Shown: positions 17,205 to 25,607, counted from the first letter of the stretch. The stretch is DNA of 64,000 bases from Paenibacillus spiritus (GCF_008710135.1 NZ_VYKK01000030.1:62001-126000), one strand, 5' to 3'. Notes: generated by a model from the sequence alone, not told the origin. Program-made: numbers and translations.

Positions 17205-18143
17205 TCAGCCCTTGACTGCGCCGATCGTCATGCCTTGCACGAAATACTTCTGAACGAACGGATACGCGAGCAGAATCGGTCCGGTTGCCACAATTGTCAT
17301 GGCCATCTTCAGGCTCTCCGTCGGCAGATTCGTGTTCACCACGGCGCCCGCCTGCATCATGGCCTTGCGCATGCCGTCCATATTGCCCAGCATTTTGTAG
17401 AGGTAGTACTGCAGCGGCATCAGCTCCGACTTGGAGACGAACAACAGCGCGTTGTACCAGTCGTTCCAGTAGCCGAGGGCGATGAACAGCCCGATGGTAG
17501 CCAGCACCGGCTTGGAGAGCGGAATGATGAGACTGCGGTAGATTCGGAAGTCGCCCGCCCCGTCAATCTTCGCCGACTCCGCAATCGCTTCCGGAATGCC
17601 GCTCATGAACGACTTCATGACGATGATATAGAACACGTTCAGCAGCATCGGAATAATCAGGGCCAGCATGGTATCCTTCAGATGCAGATAGTTGACAATC
17701 AGCAGGTACCAGGGCACCAGACCGCCGCTGAACAGCGTCGTGAAGAAGAAGTAGAAGGAGAAATGGTTGCGCCATTTGAAATCCTTCCGGGCCAGAACAT
17801 AGGCGGTCATGGAGGTCAGGAACAGCCCCAGAACCGTGCCGATGGCCGTGACGCTGATGGTGACGCCGTAGGCGTGCAGCATGTCGGCCGGATACTTGAA
17901 CAGCAGGTGGTAGGCTTCCGTCGAGAATGTCGGCGGAATCAGCCGGAAGCCGTTCAGCGTGATGGCCTTCTCATCGGTCAGCGAAGACGAGACCACGAGC
18001 CAGAAGGGCAGCAGGCAGAACAGGGCGAGCAGCGCCAGGGACGTGTATCCGACGATTGACAGAATCAGCCGGTCTTTCTGTATCTTCTTCTTGCCCGCAG
18101 GCGCAGCCCCCGTAAGGTTCCGGTCTATAGCAGTGGTGCTCAT
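17205..18143 (-). CDS. Sugar ABC transporter permease (YtcP/LplC-type)
   Basis: This 312-residue inner-membrane permease has six predicted membrane segments and the binding-protein-dependent EAA loop IPEAIAESAKIDGAGDFRIYRSL adjusted to the family consensus EAAxxDGA. The C-terminal GLFIALGYWNDWYNALLF and the end QKYFVQGMTIGAVKG are typical of LplC/YtcP proteins. It forms the pore with the gene just upstream (18 bp gap). No ATPase gene lies in the locus, so a shared MsmX-like ATPase encoded elsewhere is expected. GAGGGGAGAG precedes the ATG. Confidence 0.94.
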   Translation of the reverse strand: MSTTAIDRNLTGAAPAGKKKIQKDRLILSIVGYTSLALLALFCLLPFWLVVSSSLTDEKAITLNGFRLIPPTFSTEAYHLLFKYPADMLHAYGVTISVTAIGTVLGLFLTSMTAYVLARKDFKWRNHFSFYFFFTTLFSGGLVPWYLLIVNYLHLKDTMLALIIPMLLNVFYIIVMKSFMSGIPEAIAESAKIDGAGDFRIYRSLIIPLSKPVLATIGLFIALGYWNDWYNALLFVSKSELMPLQYYLYKMLGNMDGMRKAMMQAGAVVNTNLPTESLKMAMTIVATGPILLAYPFVQKYFVQGMTIGAVKG

Positions 18144-18161
18144 AGCGTTCTCTCCCCTCTT

Positions 18162-19079
18162 CTAGAATAGCGCATGGTCTTTGTCGTATTTGCGGACCGC
18201 GTAGTTGGCCAGCAGGATCGTTGCGAAGCCAAGCACGGATTGGAAGAATCCCGCCGCCGCCGACATGCCGATGTCGTTGGAAGTAATCAGCGAACGGAAG
18301 ACATAGGTGTCAATGACATCTGTTGACGAGAACAGCAATCCGTTGTTGCCGACCATGTTGTAGAACATTCCGAAGTCGCCGCGGAAGATGTTGCCGATCG
18401 CCAGCAGCACCAGAATGATAATCGTCGGCATCAGGTTGGGAACCGTTATCTTTCGTATCCGCTGGAAAATGTTCGCGCCGTCGATCTCCGCCGCCTCGTA
18501 CATCTCCGTGTCGATCCCCGTGATCGCCGCCAGATACATCACCGTGCCGTATCCGAGCGCCTTCCAGGCCGAGACGATAATCAGAATGAACGGCCAGTAG
18601 GCCGGGGTATTGTAGATGTCGATCCGCTCGAGACCAATCGAGGTCAGCAGCGAGTTGATCGTGCCGACATCGAAGTTGAACAGGTTGTACGCGATCGCTC
18701 CGACTACGACCCATGAGAGGAAGTAGGGCAGGAACAAGATCGTCTGCGTAATTTTGCGGAACCACTTGCCCGCGACCTCGAAGAGCAGGATGCCTGCGCA
18801 GATTTGCAGCAGATTGTTCACGATAATAAAGGCGATATTGTAGAGCGCCGTGTTGCGCGTGACTCTGAAGGCGTCGCCCGATTCAAAGAAGAACCGGAAG
18901 TTGTCCAGCCCGTTCCACGGACTGCCGAAGATTCCCCCGTTATAGTCGTATTTCTTGAAAGCCAGCACCACGCCGGCCATCGGCACATAGGCGAAGAGTA
19001 GAAAAAACAGCACACCCGGCAGCAGCATCAGCAGAAGCGTCCGGTATTTCTTCACATCGCTCCAAAAGCCTGTTCTCAT
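18162..19079 (-). CDS. Sugar ABC transporter permease (LplB-type)
   Basis: This 305-residue permease is the partner of the YtcP-type subunit. It starts with the family-typical KKYRTLLLMLLPGVLFFLLFAYVPMAG and has the EAA loop DTEMYEAAEIDGANIFQRIRK, which contacts the ATPase. Six membrane segments are visible. It is the first gene of an operon permease-permease-binding protein-GH42. AGAGGGAG precedes the ATG. Its promoter carries the 21-bp direct-repeat operator and a TATACT -10 at 19121-19116. Confidence 0.94.
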   Translation of the reverse strand: MRTGFWSDVKKYRTLLLMLLPGVLFFLLFAYVPMAGVVLAFKKYDYNGGIFGSPWNGLDNFRFFFESGDAFRVTRNTALYNIAFIIVNNLLQICAGILLFEVAGKWFRKITQTILFLPYFLSWVVVGAIAYNLFNFDVGTINSLLTSIGLERIDIYNTPAYWPFILIIVSAWKALGYGTVMYLAAITGIDTEMYEAAEIDGANIFQRIRKITVPNLMPTIIILVLLAIGNIFRGDFGMFYNMVGNNGLLFSSTDVIDTYVFRSLITSNDIGMSAAAGFFQSVLGFATILLANYAVRKYDKDHALF

Positions 19080-19115
19080 TTCGTCACTCCCTCTTTCCCT
19101 CTCTGCTATATCTCA

Positions 19116-19181
19116 AGTATAGGGAAAGGCGCTTTCATGCGGGATTGGCGCCAGCAATTAAAACTAATACTTTTTCTACGA
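19116..19181 (-). promoter_or_regulatory. Permease operon promoter with AraC-type direct-repeat operator
   Basis: The reverse strand reads TCGTAGAAAAAGTATT (19181-19166), and TAATTG starts exactly 21 bp after the first half-site (19160-19155). A TATACT -10 follows after 33 bases (19121-19116). The first 16 bases match the copy at 24553-24538 at 13 positions. A weak CcpA-like half-site, TGAAAGCG, lies between the operator and the -10. Confidence 0.65.
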
Positions 19182-19210
19182 TTTCAAATTCGGAGGCCTC
19201 GGCCCCACGG

Positions 19211-19235
19211 AAAAGGCGGACCCCGGAGGCCCGCC
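19211..19235 (-). terminator. Terminator after YesN-type regulator gene
   Basis: An 8-bp stem (GGCGGGCC with GGTCCGCC, one G-U pair) followed by TTTT on the reverse strand begins 6 bp after the regulator stop. It isolates the regulator transcript from the permease promoter. Confidence 0.6.
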
Positions 19236-19241
19236 GCAGCG

Positions 19242-20810
19242 CTAGACTTTATGCTTCTTCCGGTACTCGCCCGGGGTCATATCCAGGTGCTGCTTGAACT
19301 GCCGGTTGAAATAGATGATGTTCTTGTAGCCCATCCGGTCGGCAATCTCGTAGATCTTCAGGGACGGATCGCCCAGCAGCTCACAGACGCGCTTCAGCCG
19401 CCGCTCATTCAGGAAGTCGCTGAAGTGCTCTCCCGTCTCCTCCTTGAACAGATAGCCCAGATAATTCGGCGTAAAATCGAAGTGGCCCGCCACTTCCTTG
19501 AGGGTAATCTTCTTCTCGATGTTCTCCTCGACATAAGCGATAATGGCGTCGATCAGCTTGCGCTTCTGGCGCTGCCGCTTGACGTACAGCAGCTCCGACA
19601 GCTCGAAGAAGCGCCGCCGCAACCAGGACACCACGTCATGCACCGTCTCGAACCGGAACAGCAGGTCCGGCTGATGGCTCTCCCAGCGGAGCAGCTCGTA
19701 CAGATTCTCGTTCATCTTCAGCAGCTCGGCATGCAGCTTGGACGTCAGGCGGATAATCAGCTCATACGTCTGATTCTTGCTCGACAGCGCCGCCCCTCCT
19801 CCGAAGAGGCCGAGCAGACAATCGTCGATCCTCACCAGATCGTATTCCCGGATGGCAGCCACCAGCTCTTCGGTCTGTTCGTCGAAGCGGCTGACCGCCG
19901 TCTCCCCCGCCGATACCGGCGTCGCTTCCCGGAGAACCCGGTTCTTGCCGAGCAGCCATTTGGCGCTGAGCGCCGCCTGCGCATTGCGGTAGGATTCCCA
20001 CAATCCCGGCGCGTCCTCTGCGAAGCAGCCCAGGGACAGGGTAATCGTGAAGGTGGTCTTCCCGCCGATATGGTGCCGCACCAGCTCGCCGGCCAGCTCC
20101 AGGAAGCGTTCCTCCGGCGGCGAAGCCAGCAGCAGATAGCGGTCCTGATGATCCGGGATCAGCGTTCCCATCTGATGGTCGGCCACGAACTGCCGGATCA
20201 GCCGCACCACCTCGCCGAGCTCCGAACGGCGTTCCGCCTCGCTTCTGCCCTTCAGCTTCCAGTCCACGTCGTCAATCTCGATCAGCGCAGCCGCCGTGCC
20301 GCCCGCCAGAATCGGGTCCAGGAACGATTGAATGCAGTCCCACTGCCGATCATCGCTGTTCAGCCATTTCAGCAGCAGCTCTTCATTGACCAGCGACAGC
20401 GCCTGCGTGAAGCTGCGGTTCTCCTCGCGCTCCGCCTCCACGCTCCGGCACAGCTCCGCCAGCGTCCGGTACAGCTCCGCATCCTCCACCGGCTTCAGCA
20501 GGTAGGCGGAAGCGCTGAGCTTTATCGCTTCCTTCGCGTAATTAAAGTCCTGATGCCCGCTGATGAAGACAATCTTCACCTTCGGATTGATCTCCTTGGC
20601 CCTGCGGGCAAATTCGGTACCCGTCATGATCGGCATCCGGATATCGGACAGAATCAGATCGATCCGCTCCGTCTCCATGATCTTCAGCGCGCCGAATCCG
20701 TTGTTCGCCGTTCCGGCCACGGATACATCGAGGCCGCTTGCCAGCACCCGGCGGCGCAGCCATTCCAGATCTACCGCTTCGTCATCCACCAGCAGCACAT
20801 TGATGCTCAC
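19242..20810 (-). CDS. YesN-type response regulator with AraC HTH
   Basis: This 522-residue regulator has an N-terminal receiver (about 1-125) with the acidic DDE, phospho-acceptor Asp56 in LILSDIRMPIMTG and Lys in AYLLKPVEDAEL. A long middle domain follows, then an AraC-type double helix-turn-helix (about 420-520, ITLKEVAGHFDFTPNYLGYLFKEE in two overlapping motifs, ending MTPGEYRKKHKV). GTG at 20810 is the start: GAGGAGGGA lies 7 bases upstream. It is the natural partner of the kinase at 20935-22659 and the likely activator of this galactan locus. Its own promoter carries the repeated operator, suggesting autoregulation. Confidence 0.93.
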   Translation of the reverse strand: MSINVLLVDDEAVDLEWLRRRVLASGLDVSVAGTANNGFGALKIMETERIDLILSDIRMPIMTGTEFARRAKEINPKVKIVFISGHQDFNYAKEAIKLSASAYLLKPVEDAELYRTLAELCRSVEAEREENRSFTQALSLVNEELLLKWLNSDDRQWDCIQSFLDPILAGGTAAALIEIDDVDWKLKGRSEAERRSELGEVVRLIRQFVADHQMGTLIPDHQDRYLLLASPPEERFLELAGELVRHHIGGKTTFTITLSLGCFAEDAPGLWESYRNAQAALSAKWLLGKNRVLREATPVSAGETAVSRFDEQTEELVAAIREYDLVRIDDCLLGLFGGGAALSSKNQTYELIIRLTSKLHAELLKMNENLYELLRWESHQPDLLFRFETVHDVVSWLRRRFFELSELLYVKRQRQKRKLIDAIIAYVEENIEKKITLKEVAGHFDFTPNYLGYLFKEETGEHFSDFLNERRLKRVCELLGDPSLKIYEIADRMGYKNIIYFNRQFKQHLDMTPGEYRKKHKV

Positions 20811-20841
20811 TGCCCGATCCCTCCTCTGCCTGTACTCTCTC

Positions 20842-20908
20842 AGAATAAAAGGCGTCCCGCCCCGGGAATACCCGAGCGGCGCAATCAAATGCCATACTTT
20901 TGCAACGA
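20842..20908 (-). promoter_or_regulatory. Regulator gene promoter with AraC-type direct-repeat operator
   Basis: The reverse strand has TCGTTGCAAAAGTATG (20908-20893), identical in all 16 bases to the copy upstream of binding protein 2. TGATTG follows exactly 21 bp after the first half-site (20887-20882). A TATTCT -10 lies 34 bases further on (20847-20842). It points to autoregulation of the response regulator. Confidence 0.65.
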
Positions 20909-20934
20909 AATGCCGCAGGAAATTCCAGCCGCTT

Positions 20935-22659
20935 CTATACTTCGGGCGTCTCCGGCATTTCCGGCTGCTCCAGCGGCAGCAGAATGCGGACGGTCGTACC
21001 TGCGCCGTAGACGCTGGCGATGGTGACCCCGTAAGACGGGCCGTACCGGAGCTTGATCCGTTCGTCCACATTGCGGACGCCGTACCCGGCCGAATCCGCC
21101 TTGCCCTCCATAATGGCCCGGACCGTCTCCCGCCGCATGCCGATTCCGTTGTCGATAACCTTCAGCTCCAGATCGCTGCCAATCCGCGCCCCGACCAGCA
21201 CGATCGAGATCGACTCCCCGAACCACGCGTGCTTGAACACATTCTCTACGAACGGCTGCAGTATGACTTTGATGATCGGCACATGCAAAATCTCCTCGTC
21301 CACCCGGACATGCACCTGAAAGGCATCGGCATATTTAACCTTCTGAATCTCGAGATACGTCTCCACCTGGCGCAGCTCCTGCTCCACCTCAACATGGGCA
21401 TGGCCCTGGTTCAGAGTCAGCCGGTAGAACCGCGACAGCCCCTGCACCATATCCGTCACCTTCTCCGCTTCGCCCAGATTGGCCAGGCTGCTGATCGTCG
21501 AGAGCGTATTGTACAGGAAATGGGGGTTGATCTGCGATTGGAGCGCTTCGAGTTCCGCCTGCTTGCGGCGGATATCCTGCACATAGACGCGGCTGATCAG
21601 CTCCTGGATGTTCTGGCCCATGACGTTGAACGCTTCCGCGATCTGCACGAATTCATCGTTGCCCGAGAATCGGATGCGCTTCTGGAAATTGCCCTCCTGG
21701 AACGAGTGGACCAGCCGGACAATCCGCGACATTTTGCGGCCCGACAGCCGGGCGACCAGAAGGCCGATCGCGGCCATCACGATGAAGCTCGCGCTGCAGA
21801 CAATAATGATCCGCTGCTGCATCCGGCCTGCATCCTTATGCAGATACGACGACGGGATCAGCGTCTCGATGACGAGGCCGTTGCCTGTAATCTCTTCCCG
21901 CAGCGTCAGGTAGGAACCGGCCTTGATCTCTTCTGTGGACCGGGTGCGGCCCCGCTCATACAGCAGGTCGCCCGTCCCCGCATCCAAGAGCCGCAGCGTA
22001 ATTCCCTCATCGACAGGGAAAGTGTCGAAGTTGCCCAGCAGATCGCTGAGCGCGGCCGTAATACGGACATACCCGATCACCGTCTTGTAGTCGCTGTACG
22101 AGACGAGCCGCCGGATATGCGAGATATTGCCCAGCTCCCGGTCCGTATCGACCTGCAGCCAGATGTTGTCCCGCTCCGATTCCCGGACTTCCCGGTACCA
22201 GGCTTTGTTCTCGATCTCCTGATAAGGCAGAATATAATAATCGCTCCGTTTGATCGGTTCGTTCAGGTTATCCCCGGAGACGATATTCAGATTGTCGTTG
22301 AACGTGTACAGCATCAGCCGGATGTTGTTGCCGAACAGCTTCAGCGGCGACTGGATCTGCGGCACAATCTCATCGGTCATAATCAGGTAGATATCAAGCG
22401 GCGTTCCCCGCTTCTGCAAGGCACGCTGGAACGATATGCTGCCAAAGAGCGTGTCGCTCATCCGCTGAATTTCATCCATCTGATAGCGGATATTGCTTCT
22501 GGCCTGCTGCATCCCCGTCCGGATGTTCGTCTCGGCCATCTCCGTCCGCGAGCTCACCAGCATGGAGTAGGCGATATAGCCGATGACGGCATCGGTCAGC
22601 AGGACGAGCAGCAGATAAGGGATCATCGTTTTATAGGTAAAAGGCATGTACCGTTTCAT
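20935..22659 (-). CDS. YesM-type sensor histidine kinase
   Basis: This 574-residue membrane kinase starts MKRYMPFTYKTMIPYLLLVLL. A first membrane segment, an extracellular sensor domain of roughly 250 residues, and a second segment (IIIVCSASFIVMAAIGLLVA) lead to a HAMP linker. The His_kinase block follows, with the phospho-acceptor in LQSQINPHFLYNTLSTIS, and an HATPase with DNGIGM and GYGVRNVDERIKLRYG. The ATG at 22659 has AAGGA nine bases upstream; two ATGs just before it sit too close to that site. It lies between binding-protein gene 2 and the regulator, so the binding protein may present its ligand to the sensor domain. Confidence 0.93.
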   Translation of the reverse strand: MKRYMPFTYKTMIPYLLLVLLTDAVIGYIAYSMLVSSRTEMAETNIRTGMQQARSNIRYQMDEIQRMSDTLFGSISFQRALQKRGTPLDIYLIMTDEIVPQIQSPLKLFGNNIRLMLYTFNDNLNIVSGDNLNEPIKRSDYYILPYQEIENKAWYREVRESERDNIWLQVDTDRELGNISHIRRLVSYSDYKTVIGYVRITAALSDLLGNFDTFPVDEGITLRLLDAGTGDLLYERGRTRSTEEIKAGSYLTLREEITGNGLVIETLIPSSYLHKDAGRMQQRIIIVCSASFIVMAAIGLLVARLSGRKMSRIVRLVHSFQEGNFQKRIRFSGNDEFVQIAEAFNVMGQNIQELISRVYVQDIRRKQAELEALQSQINPHFLYNTLSTISSLANLGEAEKVTDMVQGLSRFYRLTLNQGHAHVEVEQELRQVETYLEIQKVKYADAFQVHVRVDEEILHVPIIKVILQPFVENVFKHAWFGESISIVLVGARIGSDLELKVIDNGIGMRRETVRAIMEGKADSAGYGVRNVDERIKLRYGPSYGVTIASVYGAGTTVRILLPLEQPEMPETPEV

Positions 22660-22734
22660 GGTCATCATTCCTTGCCTCGAATTGAAACGCCGGAACGCAG
22701 TCCGTTCCGGGCGGACTGCCCGCCGTTCGTTCTC

Positions 22735-22764
22735 ATTATACGGACGGCTTCCGCCCGAAGACAA
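22735..22764 (-). promoter_or_regulatory. Promoter of the YesM-type kinase gene
   Basis: The reverse strand shows TTGTCT (22764-22759), an 18-base spacer and a perfect TATAAT (22740-22735), 75 bases before the kinase ATG. No copy of the 21-bp operator is present, so the kinase may be made constitutively. Confidence 0.6.
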
Positions 22765-22817
22765 TGGAGATAAAAGGCAGCGCCGCGCCGCCGCAGCGGC
22801 CGCCGGGCAGCGCGTCA

Positions 22818-22843
22818 GGGCTGCCGGAGTACCGGCAGCCCTG
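22818..22843. terminator. Hairpin after binding-protein gene 2
   Basis: A perfect 11-bp stem (AGGGCTGCCGG and complement) with a 4-base loop lies 15 bp after the lipoprotein stop. There is no T-run. It may stabilise the abundant lipoprotein message or reduce read-through into the kinase gene. Confidence 0.5.
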
Positions 22844-22858
22844 GGAACGGAACGTGTA

Positions 22859-24442
22859 TTATTGGGCCGGATTGGCCGCCAGGAATTCATCGATCTGGCG
22901 CTGAACTTCGGCAATGATTTTATCAAGACCGGCAGCCTTGGCCTGCTTCTGCAGCTCGGCCAGTCCTTTATCGACGTCCTTCACCATGCCGTATTCCAGC
23001 GGAATGCCGTAGCGGAGCATCACGTTGCCGACATTGGCGACTTCGGTCTTCACACTGCTGTTGTCGAAGACGAAGGTCTCCAGCGGATAGTGGTACACGC
23101 CGCTCTCCCATTTCGCGGTCAGCGCATTGGCCTCTTCCGGGAAGGTCGCATTGTCGCGGTTCAGCGGGGAGTTGAAGCCCCAGTTGGAGAAGCCGGTGTA
23201 GTTGGCGTTCTTCTCGGCGTTCGTGTACTTGTTGTCGCCTACGGCGTTGTAATGGACGCCCGCGATGCCGTACATCATCAGGTCATGCAGTTCCTTGTCG
23301 TTCTGAAGCAGGTCGATCGCCATCAGCGCCCGCTCGGGATTCGAGGAAGTGGCATGGATCGAGAAGCCGTTCTGGGTCGAAATCGCGACGGACTTCTTCT
23401 TGTCCGGCGTTACGTCCGCCAGCGCCAGCTCGTACGGCGTCTTCTTCTCGCGCATGTCGGTAATCAGCGATCCCAGCGTGCCGAGGTTGTGCGTGATCGA
23501 AGCCGTCTTGCCTTCACGGAATTCCTGCTGGTGATCGAGCTTGCTGTTGAGCGCGCTCTTCGACCAGGCGTTGTGATCGGAGAGATCTTTGTAGTAGTTG
23601 ACCAGGTCTTTGAATTCCGGCGTCTCGTATACGTTGAAGATCTTGCCTGCCGGATCGTCCATCTTGAAAGCAATCGGGAGGTCAAAAGAAAGCATATTCC
23701 ATTCATTCTGCTGCAGCAGCAGCACCCGGTCCAGGTTGTGGAACTTCCAGTCGCCCGTCTCTGCCGTGAACGGCGTTACGCCCTTCTCCTTCTCGGCAAT
23801 CGTCTTGAGATAGTTCGCATAGGCTTCCGGGCTGTTGATCTCCGGCAGATTGTACTTCTTGCGCAGGTCTTCGCGGTACAGAATCAGCTTCTCGACCGAC
23901 TCGCCCCGGTTCTGCGGCACCATGTAGAGCTTGCCCTGCACCTTCGCCTGGCCCCAGCTTACTTCCGGCATGGAGGCCAGCGTCTGCGGCGTATACTTCT
24001 TCAGCATGTCTTCAGTCAGTTCCAGGAAGCCGCCCTTGAGCGCCTGGTCGTTGTAGCCGGCCCAGTTCGCGGAATAGATGAGGTCGAAATCTTCGTTGGC
24101 CGCCAGCTTCAGCGGATATTTCTGCGCCCAGTCCGACCAGTCCAGGAATTCGCTGTCCAGCGTGGCGTTGATCTTCTCCTTCAGCTTCTTGTTGATCTCG
24201 CCGAATACCGAATCATAATCCACCGGCTTCGGTCCCACAAAAATCATCTTCAGCGTGACCGGCTTCGACGTATCCACCGTTCCGGTATCGCCGGCCGTCT
24301 GCGTGGCCGCAGCCGAGGCCTTCGGTTCCGGAGCTGCGCTCCCCTTCGCTTGGTTCCCGTTGTTATTGTCGTTGCCGCAGGCGCCGAGCATCGACATCAT
24401 CAGGATGCCGGACAACAGCGTAAGTCCGCTTTTCTTTTTCAT
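22859..24442 (-). CDS. Sugar ABC transporter solute-binding lipoprotein 2 (DUF3502 type)
   Basis: This 527-residue lipoprotein has a signal peptide ending LGAC with Cys22 and an Asn/Ala linker, then a sugar-binding fold closely matching solute-binding protein 1 of this locus (shared NEDFDLIYSANW, KGGFLELTEDMLKKY, VSWGQAKVQGKLYMVP). No permease genes adjoin it, so it probably shares the LplB/YtcP pair or serves the neighbouring kinase as a sensing partner. The ATG at 24442 has GGGGGG ten bases upstream. Its promoter has the direct-repeat operator, a TATACT -10 and a downstream cre site. Confidence 0.92.
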   Translation of the reverse strand: MKKKSGLTLLSGILMMSMLGACGNDNNNGNQAKGSAAPEPKASAAATQTAGDTGTVDTSKPVTLKMIFVGPKPVDYDSVFGEINKKLKEKINATLDSEFLDWSDWAQKYPLKLAANEDFDLIYSANWAGYNDQALKGGFLELTEDMLKKYTPQTLASMPEVSWGQAKVQGKLYMVPQNRGESVEKLILYREDLRKKYNLPEINSPEAYANYLKTIAEKEKGVTPFTAETGDWKFHNLDRVLLLQQNEWNMLSFDLPIAFKMDDPAGKIFNVYETPEFKDLVNYYKDLSDHNAWSKSALNSKLDHQQEFREGKTASITHNLGTLGSLITDMREKKTPYELALADVTPDKKKSVAISTQNGFSIHATSSNPERALMAIDLLQNDKELHDLMMYGIAGVHYNAVGDNKYTNAEKNANYTGFSNWGFNSPLNRDNATFPEEANALTAKWESGVYHYPLETFVFDNSSVKTEVANVGNVMLRYGIPLEYGMVKDVDKGLAELQKQAKAAGLDKIIAEVQRQIDEFLAANPAQ

Positions 24443-24468
24443 TGCAACTATTCCCCCCATCGGAATGC

Positions 24469-24482
24469 TGTAACCGTTTACA
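24469..24482 (-). promoter_or_regulatory. CcpA cre-type site
   Basis: TGTAAACGGTTACA (reverse strand) fits the 14-base cre core of Gram-positive catabolite repression and is nearly palindromic. It begins 5 bases after the -10 hexamer of the lipoprotein-2 promoter, where bound CcpA would block initiation or elongation. A LacI-type local repressor is an alternative reader. Confidence 0.6.
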
Positions 24483-24487
24483 AACCC

Positions 24488-24553
24488 AGTATATCTAAAC
24501 TTGGGCCCGCTTCGAATTCAGCCGGACAACGATAACGCATACTTTTGCAACGA
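24488..24553 (-). promoter_or_regulatory. Binding-protein 2 promoter with AraC-type direct-repeat operator
   Basis: On the reverse strand TCGTTGCAAAAGTATG (24553-24538) is followed by a second TCGTTG exactly 21 bp after the first (24532-24527). TATACT (24493-24488) comes after 33 bases. This is the best copy of a four-member set within the locus. Confidence 0.7.
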
Positions 24554-24567
24554 CTTCTGGCGGCAGG

Positions 24568-24576
24568 TGCTATAAT
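24568..24576 (+). promoter_or_regulatory. Extended -10 promoter of the GDSL gene
   Basis: TGCTATAAT is an extended -10 (TG-N-TATAAT) 44 bases before the GTG start. No good -35 is seen. It lies back to back with the lipoprotein-2 promoter, so the regulator bound there could also act on it. Confidence 0.5.
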
Positions 24577-24620
24577 GAGGCGGTAAGCGCAACCATTAAT
24601 CAGGGAGAGGAAGATACGGT

Positions 24621-25271
24621 GTGAGCCATACATCGACCCTACTATTTATCGGAGACTCCATAACGGACGGCAACCGGGGCCGCAACAACGACCCCAATCA
24701 TATTCTGGGCCACGGCTTCGTGTTCATGATCGCCGGCCGGCTCGGCCTGGAGCTCGGCGGCGAAGCGCCGCTCGTCGTCAACCGCGGCGTCAGCGGCGAC
24801 CGGGCCTCCGACCTCTACGGCCGCTGGAATGAGGACTGTCTGGCCGTGAAGCCGGACATCGTCAGCATTCTGGTGGGCGTCAACGACGCGCTGGCCGTCG
24901 TTGCCGGCGACGACCGGGGCGCAAGCGACCGGTTCGAGCGGGCTTACGGCCACCTGCTCGAAGAGACGCGCCTCGCGCTGCCCCAAGCGCGGATTGTCCT
25001 GTGCGAGCCGTTCACGCTCCGCACGCCCGCCACGGAGGACCGCTGGGCGGCCTGGGAGCCGAAGATGGCGGAATACCGCCGCACGGTTCGCAGTCTGGCG
25101 GACCGCCACCGGGCGGTATTCGTGCCGCTCCAGGATCTCTTCGACGCGGCATGCAGCCGCGGCCCGGCCGAATTCTGGCTCTGGGACGGCGTCCACCCGA
25201 CCGCCGCAGGCCATGAGCTGATTGCCCGCCGGTGGATGGACCGGGTCTGGAGCCCTTCGCAGGCCCGGTAA
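24621..25271 (+). CDS. SGNH/GDSL-family esterase
   Basis: This 216-residue hydrolase has all SGNH blocks: FIGDSITDG with the nucleophile Ser, NRGVSGDR (Gly), VGVND (Asn) and DGVHPTAAGH with the Asp-His pair. It resembles the rhamnogalacturonan-acetylesterase-like group, which removes acetyl groups from polysaccharide fragments. No signal peptide is present, so it would act inside the cell on imported oligosaccharides. The start is GTG, preceded by AGGGAGAGG. It is divergent from the galactan cluster and may belong to it functionally. The substrate is inferred only. Confidence 0.88.
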   Translation: MSHTSTLLFIGDSITDGNRGRNNDPNHILGHGFVFMIAGRLGLELGGEAPLVVNRGVSGDRASDLYGRWNEDCLAVKPDIVSILVGVNDALAVVAGDDRGASDRFERAYGHLLEETRLALPQARIVLCEPFTLRTPATEDRWAAWEPKMAEYRRTVRSLADRHRAVFVPLQDLFDAACSRGPAEFWLWDGVHPTAAGHELIARRWMDRVWSPSQAR

Positions 25272-25395
25272 GGCGGCGTCCGGCCAGCCCTGCGGAGAGC
25301 CCGGCCGCCCTGCGGGGGAGCCTTGGTATTGTCTTCCTGCCGGCGCTGGCGTAAGATAAACCTACCAGATTTTTACTTGAAAGGTGGGAATCCGC

Positions 25396-25590
25396 ATGAG
25401 TGACTTCTTCAATGCCGGCCCCCCGGGCAATTCAACGAATCCCGAAGGCCACAAGGCCCATCATGAGGCCAATGCACACAAGCTGCATACCGAAGGAGCC
25501 CACGGGTTCGGCAGACAGGTGCTCGATCTGCTGATCGGCGTGGCCATCCTGGCCGCTGTCGTGACCGTATTCATCTGGATCTTCCGCTGA
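25396..25590 (+). CDS. Small single-pass membrane protein
   Basis: This 64-residue protein starts at the ATG at 25396, after AAAGGTGGG. The N-terminal half is polar and His-rich (GHKAHHEANAHKLHTEG). The C-terminal half is one membrane helix, LLIGVAILAAVVTVFIWIF. I do not recognise a family. It ends just before a bidirectional terminator. Confidence 0.75.
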   Translation: MSDFFNAGPPGNSTNPEGHKAHHEANAHKLHTEGAHGFGRQVLDLLIGVAILAAVVTVFIWIFR

Positions 25591-25607
25591 TTCCGCCGGA
25601 ATGAGAG

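Noticed and set aside
19122..19137. CcpA-like site TGAAAGCGCCTTTC near the permease promoter
   Set aside because: The left half is good, but three of the fixed positions fail in the right half; mentioned only as a weak half-site.
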